Origin: Salmonella bongori NCTC 12419
Lineage (GTDB): Bacteria; Pseudomonadota; Gammaproteobacteria; Enterobacterales; Enterobacteriaceae
NCBI RefSeq assembly: GCF_000252995.1
Contig: NC_015761.1
Location: forward strand, 2,232,001 to 2,296,000
Direction: 5' to 3'
DNA length: 64,000 nucleotides
This document shows, in pieces, positions 1 through 7,201 of the stretch. Position 1 is the first letter of the stretch; every line of letters begins with the position of its first letter. A program made the translations under genes and the position numbers. Under the pieces are notes generated by a model. That model ran no database searches. It had not been told where the DNA came from and saw only the letters and a list, made by a program, of their open reading frames with translations.

Positions 1-1668
1 CGGCTCCCCGTCGCGCGTCACCCCGATAATGGCCACCCCGCCGCGGTAGTTGGGCCCGGTGATGTCCCGCACCTCCCGGAAGGTGAACCGGTAGTGGTGG
101 ATATCCACGCTGTCGCCCGCCCGCATCCGCACGTCCCGCTCCACGCTGTAATTCTGGCTGAAGGCGATGCCGGTAATCGTCACCGCCAGCCCGAGGTGCG
201 CCGCCACCATCCCCCAGTAGCTGAGGGGCGTTTTCGTGCCGCGGGACAGGCGCTGTACGGCTTCGGCCACCGCCAGCACAACAATCCAGCAGGCCATCGC
301 CATCCCCACCGCCGTCATGGCGATGATGTTATCTTCCAGTAGCCATGGCAAAAGTACCGACAGCGCCAGGGTAGTGACAACGGCAGCCAGCAGCAGCGTT
401 CTGATTTTACGTGGCCTGTCACGGCCCCAGCGCACCAGAGGCCCAATCCCCAGCAGCAGGGCAAACGGCGCCATCAGCCAGGTGAACATGGTATTGAAAA
501 ACGGTTCGCCAATCGAAATGCTGCCCAGCCCCAGCTGTTTGTGTACCAGCGGCAGCAGCGTGCCCAGCAGCACCACCAGCATGGCGGCCATCAGCAGCAC
601 GTTATTAGCCAGCAGCAGCGACTCCCGCGACCACAGGGCATTGTTTACCCGGGAACGCACCTTATGTCCGCGCGCGGCGAACAGCAGCAGCGAACCGCCT
701 GTCACCAGCACCATAAAGGCGAGGATGAACATGCCGCGCGACGGGTCGGAGGCGAAGGCGTGGACCGACACCAGCACGCCCGAGCGCACCAGGAAGGTGC
801 CCAGCAGACAGAGCGAGAAGGCGCAGATGGCCAGCAGCAGCGTCCACGCCTTAAAGCTGGCGCGCTGTTCGGTGACCGCCAGCGAGTGTATCAGCGCGGT
901 GCCTGCCAGCCACGGCATAAAGGAGGCGTTTTCAACCGGGTCCCAGAACCACCAGCCGCCCCAGCCGAGCTCGTAATAGGCCCATGCGGAGCCGAGCACG
1001 ATACCCAGCGTCAGGAAAATCCACGCCGCCAGCGTCCAGGGACGCGAGAAACGGGCAAAGGTGCTGTCCAGCCGCCCGCTCAGCAACGCGGCAATGGCAA
1101 AGGCAAAGGCCACCGAGAAGCCGACATAGCCCATATACAGCAGCGGCGGGTGGAAAATCAGCCCCGGATCCTGCAGCAGAGGATTCAGATCGCGCCCTTC
1201 CACCGGAAAGTCCGGCAACGTGCGGGCGAACGGGCTGGAGGTAAAGAGGATGAACAGCAGAAACCCGGCGCTCACCATCCCCATCACCGCCAGTACGCGG
1301 GCCACAATATCCGGCGGCATGGACTTGCTGAACAACGCCACCGCAAACGTCCAGCCGCTCATCAGCAAGACCCATAACAGCAGCGAACCTTCGTGCGCCC
1401 CCCAGGTGGCGGCCACCCGGTACCAGACAGGAAGCTGCGTGTTCGAGTTGCTGGCGACGTAGAGCACCGTGAAGTCGTTAACCACAAAGGCGTGTACCAG
1501 CACGGCAAACGCGCCCGCCACACAAAGAAACAGCAGCCAGGAAAACAGCCTGGCTGACGCCATCATGCGCGCATCGCCGCGCGCCACGCCCCATAACGGA
1601 TACACGGACAGCAGTAACGCCACCCCGAGCGCCAGGCACAGCAGCCCGTTGCCGGCTTCAGGCATCAT
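1..1668 (-). CDS. ccmF: CcmF, cytochrome c haem lyase subunit (3' end outside window)
   Basis: Multi-pass inner-membrane protein that, with CcmH, attaches haem to CXXCH motifs of apocytochromes c in the periplasm (System I maturation). The frame is open from the edge to an ATG at 1668 (MMPEAGNG), giving 556 codons. The family is about 650 residues, so roughly 90 C-terminal residues are missing because of the window edge. The tryptophan-rich haem-handling motif GGWWFWDPVE is visible near residue 235-240, and hydrophobic segments run throughout. The start overlaps the ccmE stop as ATGA, so the two are translationally coupled. It lies downstream of nap genes that need c-type haem (NapB, NapC). 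Identity is secure. Confidence 0.95.
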   Translation of the reverse strand, partial: MMPEAGNGLLCLALGVALLLSVYPLWGVARGDARMMASARLFSWLLFLCVAGAFAVLVHAFVVNDFTVLYVASNSNTQLPVWYRVAATWGAHEGSLLLWVLLMSGWTFAVALFSKSMPPDIVARVLAVMGMVSAGFLLFILFTSSPFARTLPDFPVEGRDLNPLLQDPGLIFHPPLLYMGYVGFSVAFAFAIAALLSGRLDSTFARFSRPWTLAAWIFLTLGIVLGSAWAYYELGWGGWWFWDPVENASFMPWLAGTALIHSLAVTEQRASFKAWTLLLAICAFSLCLLGTFLVRSGVLVSVHAFASDPSRGMFILAFMVLVTGGSLLLFAARGHKVRSRVNNALWSRESLLLANNVLLMAAMLVVLLGTLLPLVHKQLGLGSISIGEPFFNTMFTWLMAPFALLLGIGPLVRWGRDRPRKIRTLLLAAVVTTLALSVLLPWLLEDNIIAMTAVGMAMACWIVVLAVAEAVQRLSRGTKTPLSYWGMVAAHLGLAVTITGIAFSQNYSVERDVRMRAGDSVDIHHYRFTFREVRDITGPNYRGGVAIIGVTRDGEP

Positions 1669-2144
1669 GATGATTTATCCTTATAAACGCCCTGCGGACG
1701 GCGGTGGTTTTCCTGCATCGCTTTTTCCACCTCGGGCGGGGTGTAGTTCTCGTCGTGTTTGGCGAGCACCTCCTGCGCCTGTATGTGGTTACCCTTCTCC
1801 AGTGTGCCCTGCACCACCACGCCCTGCCCTTCGCGGAACAGGTCCGGCAGAATGCCTTCATAGCTCACCGTCACCGCCCCTTCGGCGTCATAGATACTGA
1901 AATTCACCTTCAGCGAGTCCGGGTCGCGCCGGACGCTGCCGGGCATCACCATACCGCCGACGCGCAGGCGCTGGCCGGTTTCCGGCATCTGCTGCGTTTC
2001 GCGCTTACCGTAAAGGATTTCGCCCGGGGTATAAAACAGGTCGATGTTCGAACGCAGCGCGTACAGGATAAGCGCCAGGGTCAGAGCCAGGCCTGCCAGG
2101 ATACCGCAGGCTATCCATAACCGGTTTTTACGTCGGATATTCAC
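1665..2144 (-). CDS. ccmE: CcmE, periplasmic haem chaperone
   Basis: Holds haem covalently and passes it from the CcmABCD complex to CcmF. 159 residues, the usual length. An N-terminal membrane anchor (about residues 9-29) is followed by an OB-fold domain. The haem-binding histidine is His130 in the motif KHDENYTPPE, with the conserved Tyr134. An in-frame ORF extends further upstream, but the GTG at 2144 gives the family N-terminus (NIRRKNRLW). It overlaps the ccmD stop as GTGA, which fixes the start. Confidence 0.95.
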   Translation of the reverse strand: MNIRRKNRLWIACGILAGLALTLALILYALRSNIDLFYTPGEILYGKRETQQMPETGQRLRVGGMVMPGSVRRDPDSLKVNFSIYDAEGAVTVSYEGILPDLFREGQGVVVQGTLEKGNHIQAQEVLAKHDENYTPPEVEKAMQENHRRPQGVYKDKSS

Positions 2145-2353
2145 GCGGCCTCCCGTTGCGCCTGCGCCGCACGCATCCGGGCTTCCCGGGCGCGCTGCTG
2201 CGCCACGCCGCGTAAAATGGCGCGGTGCTGAAAAAAGGTATGCAGGACCAGCGCCGCCAGCGGGACCACGGTCATTGCCACGGCCAGCCAGACAAAAAAG
2301 GCGTACCCGCCCATGGCGAAAAACTCGCTCCACGATGAAAATGCCGGACTCAC
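2141..2353 (-). CDS. ccmD: CcmD, small membrane subunit of the haem export complex
   Basis: 70-residue single-span inner-membrane protein that stabilises the CcmABC-CcmE complex and helps release holo-CcmE. It has a short N-terminus (SPAFSSWSEFF), one hydrophobic span (about residues 17-40) and a basic cytoplasmic tail rich in Arg, Ala and Gln. The open frame continues upstream to a 137-codon version inside ccmC. The GTG at 2353 gives the family length and overlaps the ccmC stop by four bases (GTGA), so that start is preferred. Confidence 0.92.
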   Translation of the reverse strand: MSPAFSSWSEFFAMGGYAFFVWLAVAMTVVPLAALVLHTFFQHRAILRGVAQQRAREARMRAAQAQREAA

Positions 2354-3087
2354 TGGCGCCCCCTTTTCAGTATCAGTTCGCTCACCCACGGGCGGCGTTT
2401 TTCCATCATTAAAATCAGGTTGCGCATACGCATCAGCGCAAGCGTCATGAACAGCAGCAGGCAGCCGGCTATCGCCCAGCGCAGCGGCGAGCGCATCGCC
2501 GGGTCGATGCTCTGCTGCATCCGCGTCGACCCCTGATGCAGCGTGTTCCACCACTCAACGGAGTAATGAATGACAGGCAGGTTCACCACGCCAATCAGCA
2601 CCAGGATCCCCGCCGCACGCCCCGCCAGTTTGCGGTCATCAAAGGCCTGCCACAGGGCAATAACGCCGGCGTAGAGGAACAACAGCACCAGCTCCGAGGT
2701 CAGCCGCGCATCCCACACCCACCAGGTGCCCCACATTGGTTTTCCCCATGCGGAACCGGTAACCAGCGCGATAAAGGTAAACACGGCGCCAGCCGGCGCC
2801 ATCGCCGCAACGGCAAGGCTGGCCATTTTCATCTGCCAGACCAGCCCGGTAAACGCGGCGACAGCCATCGAGGCGTAAATGCCCATCGACAGGATGGCCG
2901 CCGGAACGTGCAGGTAGATGATGCGGTAGCTTTGCCCCTGCTGATAATCCGCCGGCGCAAAGCCAAAGCCCCAGACCCAGCCGATGCCCAGCGCAACCGC
3001 GCCGGCCACCGCCAGCCAGGGGATGAGCCAGCCACAGATCTGATAGAGCCGGGGAGGCATCGCCAGTTGATGAAGTGTTTTCCACAT
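2350..3087 (-). CDS. ccmC: CcmC, haem transfer protein to CcmE
   Basis: Integral membrane protein that presents haem on the periplasmic face to CcmE. 245 residues, six predicted spans and the hallmark tryptophan-rich signature GTWWVWDARLTSE in the middle of the protein. It is separated from ccmB by 83 bp that hold a REP-like hairpin, the only sizeable gap in this part of the ccm cluster. The stop overlaps the ccmD start. Confidence 0.95.
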   Translation of the reverse strand: MWKTLHQLAMPPRLYQICGWLIPWLAVAGAVALGIGWVWGFGFAPADYQQGQSYRIIYLHVPAAILSMGIYASMAVAAFTGLVWQMKMASLAVAAMAPAGAVFTFIALVTGSAWGKPMWGTWWVWDARLTSELVLLFLYAGVIALWQAFDDRKLAGRAAGILVLIGVVNLPVIHYSVEWWNTLHQGSTRMQQSIDPAMRSPLRWAIAGCLLLFMTLALMRMRNLILMMEKRRPWVSELILKRGRQ

Positions 3088-3124
3088 AGTTCAGTCACCA
3101 GACTCCATTAATGAACATTCATTT

Positions 3125-3160
3125 TGCCGGAGGGGCGGCTTCGCCCTGCGGCCTGTAAAT
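3125..3160. repeat. REP-like palindrome between ccmB and ccmC
   Basis: A GCCGGAGGGGCGG stretch followed by a GGGCG/CGCCC hairpin with a 4-base loop and GCGGCCTG resembles a degenerate REP unit. It lies inside the operon and could affect mRNA stability or the ratio of upstream to downstream products. Confidence 0.45.
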
Positions 3161-3170
3161 CCTGTGCACA

Positions 3171-3830
3171 TTACTGCACGCTGACCCGTAACGCCGCCGC
3201 CGTGGCAAAGGGGCTTAACGTGGCGCTGCCTGCCAGCAGCGCCCCCAAAACCGCCAGGTAGCCGTCAGCGGGTAAATGCATCGACGCCGCCTCCATCGCC
3301 GCGGTGGCAAAAATCAGCACCGGGATGGCCAGCGGCAGGACCAGGACGCTCAGCAGCACACCGCCGCGTTTCAGCCCCACCGTCAGCCCGGCGCCCGGCG
3401 CGCCGAGGAAACTCAGCGTCGGGGTGCCGAGCAGCAGCGTCAGCGCCATCATTTTCCAGCCGCCGGTATCCATCCCCAGCAGCAGCGCCACCAGCGGGGA
3501 GAGCAGTATCAGCGGCAGGCCGGCCACCACCCAGTGCGCCAGCACCTTTGCCAGCACCACCGCCGGCAGCGGCAACGGCAGCAGCATCAGCTGCTCCAGG
3601 CTGCCGTCCTGCAGGTCGTCACGGAACAGGCGCTCCAGCGCCAGCAGGGAAGCCAGCAGCGCCGCCACCTGGATAATTCCCGGCGCAATCCGCGCCAGAA
3701 GCTGCGGCTCCGGGCCAACGCTCAGCGGAAACAGGGTGATGACAATCAGAAAGAACCACAGCGGATTGGCGATTTCGGCGCGGTGGCGAAACGCCACGCG
3801 CAGTTCGAGGCGGAAGATGCGCCACATCAT
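3171..3830 (-). CDS. ccmB: CcmB, membrane subunit of the CcmAB ABC transporter
   Basis: Permease-like partner of the CcmA ATPase. The complex releases holo-CcmE from CcmC rather than exporting haem itself, according to work on the family. 219 residues with about six hydrophobic spans and the typical N-terminus MMWRIFRLELRVAFRHR. Its start overlaps the end of ccmA by four bases, indicating coupled translation. Confidence 0.95.
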   Translation of the reverse strand: MMWRIFRLELRVAFRHRAEIANPLWFFLIVITLFPLSVGPEPQLLARIAPGIIQVAALLASLLALERLFRDDLQDGSLEQLMLLPLPLPAVVLAKVLAHWVVAGLPLILLSPLVALLLGMDTGGWKMMALTLLLGTPTLSFLGAPGAGLTVGLKRGGVLLSVLVLPLAIPVLIFATAAMEAASMHLPADGYLAVLGALLAGSATLSPFATAAALRVSVQ

Positions 3831-4453
3831 TGCCCGGCCCCCTCAGTGGCCAGCGCAATACGGCGGATTTTATCCGCGGCAGCGTTTAACGGCTGGTGGG
3901 TGGTCAGCATGACGCTCCCGCCCTGCCCGACGTGCTGCGCCATCCGCCGGGTGAGCCGTTCCACGCCGTTAACATCGATGGCGGTGAAAGGTTCATCAAG
4001 GATCCAAAGCGTGGCACGGGTCAGCCAGAGACGGGCCAGCGCCACCCGGCGCTGCTGGCCGGCAGAAAGCTGATTCACGGGAATATCTTCGTATCCGGCG
4101 AGCCCGGCCTGCGCCAGCGCCTCCAGACACTGCGCCGTGTTGCCGTCGTGATGATAAAAGCGCAGGTTTTCCAGCGCGGAAAGCCGGGTTTTTATCCCCG
4201 GCTGGTGGCCAATCCACAGCAGGTTCTGGTGATAGCTGTCGCGCACACGGTGCAGGGGTTCGCCCTGCCAGTACACCCCGCCGCTGTCGGGGCGCGCCAG
4301 CCCGGCAAGCAGGCGCAGGAGGGTGGTTTTCCCGGCGCCGTTACCGCCGGTAATTTGCACCCACTCCCCGGCGCCCACGGTGAATGACAGCCCGCAAAAC
4401 AGCGTCCTCTCGTCCCGCTCGCAGTGCAGTTCTCTGGCTTCAAGCATTCCCAC
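3827..4453 (-). CDS. ccmA: CcmA, ATPase of the cytochrome c maturation ABC complex
   Basis: Cytoplasmic ATP-binding subunit that drives release of haem-loaded CcmE. 208 residues. Walker A GGNGAGKTT is at about 36-44, signature LSAGQ at about 129-133, and Walker B LWILDEP at about 149-155 followed by the switch histidine in LTTHQP. It starts only 14 bp after napC, so it is part of the nap transcript. Salmonella is known to carry a second ccm operon elsewhere on the chromosome, which this window cannot show. Confidence 0.95.
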   Translation of the reverse strand: MGMLEARELHCERDERTLFCGLSFTVGAGEWVQITGGNGAGKTTLLRLLAGLARPDSGGVYWQGEPLHRVRDSYHQNLLWIGHQPGIKTRLSALENLRFYHHDGNTAQCLEALAQAGLAGYEDIPVNQLSAGQQRRVALARLWLTRATLWILDEPFTAIDVNGVERLTRRMAQHVGQGGSVMLTTHQPLNAAADKIRRIALATEGAGQ

Positions 4454-4467
4454 TCATCAACGTCCTG

Positions 4468-5070
4468 TTAGAAACCGGGTTTAACATCACGCATATCCGG
4501 CAGTTTGTGCGCGATTCCTTTATGACAATCGATACAGGTCTGTCCGTCTTTTACCGCTTGATCGTGCATTTTCGCCGCAACGCCTTTTTGCGCCGTCAGA
4601 TCCATAAAGTCGAAATTATGACAATTTCGGCATTCCTGAGAATTGTTGTCTTTCATACGCCGCCACTCATTTTGCGCCATCGTCAGACGATGATCTTCAA
4701 ATTTCTGCGGTGTATCTATCAGTCCAAAGACCTTAGCGTACAGTTCCTTACTGGCTTTGATCTTACGGATCATCTTCGGCCCCCACTCATGCGGCACATG
4801 GCAATCAGGGCAAGTAGCGCGCACCCCGCTACGGTTGTTGTAGTGGACGGTTTCCATATATTCCTGATACACCGTGTTGCGCATTTCATGGCAGCTAATA
4901 CAAAATTCTTCGGTGTTGGCCTTCTCCATTCCGGTGTTGAAGCCCCCCCAGAAGATAATTCCGCCAATAAAGCCGATTAACAGCAACGTCCCCAGCGCCA
5001 GTCGGCTGGGACTACGCCACCATCGCCAGATACGCTTTATCCAGCCGGGTTTATGGTTAGAATTTTCCAT
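4468..5070 (-). CDS. napC: NapC, tetrahaem quinol dehydrogenase
   Basis: Membrane-anchored c-type cytochrome that oxidises quinol and passes electrons to NapB-NapA. 200 residues: N-terminal anchor (about 24-44), then a periplasmic domain with four CXXCH haem sites at 57-61, 87-91, 147-151 and 179-183. This is the NapC/NirT pattern. It is the last nap gene, followed at once by ccmA, which serves its own haem attachment. Confidence 0.97.
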   Translation of the reverse strand: MENSNHKPGWIKRIWRWWRSPSRLALGTLLLIGFIGGIIFWGGFNTGMEKANTEEFCISCHEMRNTVYQEYMETVHYNNRSGVRATCPDCHVPHEWGPKMIRKIKASKELYAKVFGLIDTPQKFEDHRLTMAQNEWRRMKDNNSQECRNCHNFDFMDLTAQKGVAAKMHDQAVKDGQTCIDCHKGIAHKLPDMRDVKPGF

Positions 5071-5079
5071 AATGACCTC

Positions 5080-5529
5080 TTATTTCCCGTAACCTTTCGA
5101 GGGGGTAAAGGTGTTATCAACAATCGGCGCAGCATCAGACTGCGGTACATGGCACTGCAGGCAGAAATAACGACGCGGCGCGACGTTGCTCGACACTTTA
5201 CCGTCGCTGTCCATAAAGTGCGTTGGGCTGATGCGCGGCGCCCCGGTGGTTCGATAACTTTCCACGCCGTGGCACTGCAGGCAGCGGTTGGTATTGGTGG
5301 TCACCTGGTAGCCCTCGACGCTGTGCGGGATCATCGGCGGCTGGTTGACGTAATTCAGCGGCATACGCTCCTGCTCTTTCGGCATACGAATCGCCCCTTC
5401 CTGCGTCCCGGATACTTCCGGCGACTGGCTCAGATCCACTCCGTTTGCCGCCCAAACCGCACCACTTACCACCAGGGCAAGCGCGGCCATCCATTGACAC
5501 AGCGCTTTCATCAGGTTATGGCTTTTCAT
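5080..5529 (-). CDS. napB: NapB, dihaem electron transfer subunit of nitrate reductase
   Basis: Small periplasmic cytochrome c that relays electrons from NapC to NapA. 149 residues after choosing the ATG at 5529 (MKSHNL). An ATG seven codons upstream is in frame, but GGGAG sits just before the downstream ATG and the chosen start gives the E. coli length. A Sec signal peptide ends near AVWA/AN. Haem sites CLQCH are at 83-87 and 123-127. A 90-bp gap containing an ERIC repeat separates it from napH. Confidence 0.95.
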   Translation of the reverse strand: MKSHNLMKALCQWMAALALVVSGAVWAANGVDLSQSPEVSGTQEGAIRMPKEQERMPLNYVNQPPMIPHSVEGYQVTTNTNRCLQCHGVESYRTTGAPRISPTHFMDSDGKVSSNVAPRRYFCLQCHVPQSDAAPIVDNTFTPSKGYGK

Positions 5530-5561
5530 TGTTTCGCTCCCGAACTCCATCGTATTTACAC

Positions 5562-5672
5562 TTCATTCTTCGAGCTGCCTCTTTGTTGGCTGCGCTCCAA
5601 ACCCCAGTCACATCGTTATCTATGCTCCTGGGGATTTCCTCGCTTGCCGCCGCGATGCATCACGAATGATTT
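5562..5672. repeat. ERIC (enterobacterial repetitive intergenic consensus) element
   Basis: The plus strand contains GTTGGCTGCGCTC, CCCCAGTCAC, GCTCCTGGGGATT and CTCGCTTGCCGCC in the order and spacing of the roughly 127-bp ERIC/IRU consensus. The outer ends form an imperfect inverted repeat around CATTC. It begins inside the 3' end of napH and ends about 30 bp before the napB start, so it is transcribed within the nap operon and should fold into a long hairpin. Confidence 0.92.
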
Positions 5673-6513
5673 TGTGTATCGTTATTGTAAAAACATCCTC
5701 AGAACAGACATCCACGCAACGGCCACAGATCATGCAGTCGCGGTGGATTACCTGCACCGGGCTTTGTTCATCCAGCACCGGCGCACGTAGCACATGCGGT
5801 TCCGGGCAAACATGAAAACAATCCATACAGCGATTACATTTCTCCCGTTTTTTTGCCGCTACGGTCAGTACGCCATGGCTTCCCAGCACACCATACAGCG
5901 CCCCCATCGGGCAAAGATGGCCGCACCAGCCGTGCTCAACGACTAATAAATCAAATAAAAACAAGGCAATAATCAGTAGCGCGCCGCTACTAAACCCCAT
6001 AATCAAACTGCGGCCTAACAGCGACACGGGATTAACCCACTCCCACAACAGCGTGCCGGTCAATGCTGAACCGATTAACACCATCGCCAGAAGCACGTAA
6101 CGTATATAGCGCGGAATCGTCGCAGACTGATTCAGGTCAAATTTCCTGCGCATCCAGTTCGCCAAATCGGTCACGGGATTCAGCGGACAAACCCAACTGC
6201 AAAATAATCGCTTTCCCGCCAGCGCATACAGCACAGTGATAATTACCGCCCCCGTCAGCGCCACGCTGGCGGGAAGATGGCCACTGGCGAGGCTTTCCAG
6301 GGTAATCAGCGGATCGGTCAGCGGAAGAGTATCGAACAGCAAACTACTGCTGTAGTTGCCATGTAATACCCAGAAGCCCAGCCACGGGCCGCTAAGAAAC
6401 ATCCCCAGCACCATAAACTGGCTAATACGACGTAAAACCAGCCAGCGGTGGCTGCGCCACCAGCCTTTTTTCACCTGAGCTTCACGTCCTGCGTCACGTT
6501 TACGATTTGCCAT
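5620..6513 (-). CDS. napH: NapH, quinol dehydrogenase membrane component
   Basis: Four-span membrane iron-sulfur protein that, with NapG, forms an alternative quinol-oxidising branch feeding NapA. 297 residues. It has the conserved pairs CSWVCPLNP and CGHLCPMG, then two ferredoxin motifs CNRCMDCFHVCP and CMICGRCVDVC. The E. coli protein is about 287 residues. Here everything after EDVFTIT (19 residues, ending RKSPGA) is read from the ERIC element and the TAG stop lies in it. The start at 6513 has a good GGAGGG site and overlaps napG by 14 bp. Confidence 0.95.
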   Translation of the reverse strand: MANRKRDAGREAQVKKGWWRSHRWLVLRRISQFMVLGMFLSGPWLGFWVLHGNYSSSLLFDTLPLTDPLITLESLASGHLPASVALTGAVIITVLYALAGKRLFCSWVCPLNPVTDLANWMRRKFDLNQSATIPRYIRYVLLAMVLIGSALTGTLLWEWVNPVSLLGRSLIMGFSSGALLIIALFLFDLLVVEHGWCGHLCPMGALYGVLGSHGVLTVAAKKREKCNRCMDCFHVCPEPHVLRAPVLDEQSPVQVIHRDCMICGRCVDVCSEDVFTITIHKIIRDASRRQARKSPGA

Positions 6514-7195
6514 TGTTTCCCTCCAGCCAGCCGAAGCGATAATGGTGCCCTAACTCCCCTTTCGCCAATGACAATGGCAGCACTTTGATCGCCGGTTGCT
6601 CCAGTACGCAAACTTTTTCGCATTTGCCGCAGCCGGTACAGGCGTCGCTGTGTACGGTGGGCAAAAAACGCGCATGTTTACCGGTGCGCATGTTGCGGTC
6701 CAGCTCCAGCGTAATCGCCTCATCAATTTTCGGGCATTCGCGATAGCAAACGTCGCAACGCAACCCCTGAAAGTTGAGGCAGTTTTCCTGATCCAGCAGT
6801 ACCGCCAGCCCCATGCGCGAGTCATCAATGGAGGCAATATCTTTATCCAGCGCCCCGCTGGGACAAACTTTGGCGCACGGAATGTCTTCACACATCTCAC
6901 AAGGGATGTCGCGCGCGACAAAATAGGGCGTGCCAGCCGACAGCCCTGAAGCCAGCGTCGCCAGTTTTAGCGTGTCGTACGGACATGCCTGAACACACTG
7001 GCCGCAGCGCACACAGGCACTGGCGAAGGCGTTTTCATTCAGCGCGCCAGGCGGACGCAGCCGCACGCCCGTTGCGCGCGCGGTTTGCTGTTGTAAGCCC
7101 AGCGCCACGCCAACGGCCGCCAGCCCACCCGCGGTGCGCACAACATCGCGCAGAAAGCGGCGGCGGCCATTCTGGGGTTTCGCTGTACGGGACAT
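6500..7195 (-). CDS. napG: NapG, periplasmic ferredoxin-type iron-sulfur protein
   Basis: Electron carrier working with NapH. 231 residues. A Tat signal with RRRFLRD near residue 11-17 is followed by a hydrophobic segment. Four cysteine motifs of the [4Fe-4S] type follow: CVRCGQCVQACP, CEMCEDIPCAKVCP, one containing CDVCYRECP, and CTGCGKCEKVC. It starts 6 bp after the napA stop and overlaps napH, so it is co-translated with both. Confidence 0.96.
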   Translation of the reverse strand: MSRTAKPQNGRRRFLRDVVRTAGGLAAVGVALGLQQQTARATGVRLRPPGALNENAFASACVRCGQCVQACPYDTLKLATLASGLSAGTPYFVARDIPCEMCEDIPCAKVCPSGALDKDIASIDDSRMGLAVLLDQENCLNFQGLRCDVCYRECPKIDEAITLELDRNMRTGKHARFLPTVHSDACTGCGKCEKVCVLEQPAIKVLPLSLAKGELGHHYRFGWLEGNNGKS

Positions 7196-7201
7196 AATGC
7201 G

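Noticed and set aside
541..1377. 278-codon plus-strand frame opposite ccmF
   Set aside because: Gln/His/Arg-rich shadow of ccmF. The minus-strand frame has clear CcmF motifs and stays open to the window edge.
5562..5672. Intrinsic terminator after napH
   Set aside because: The palindrome matches ERIC, lacks a T-run, and napB, napC and ccm follow without another visible promoter.
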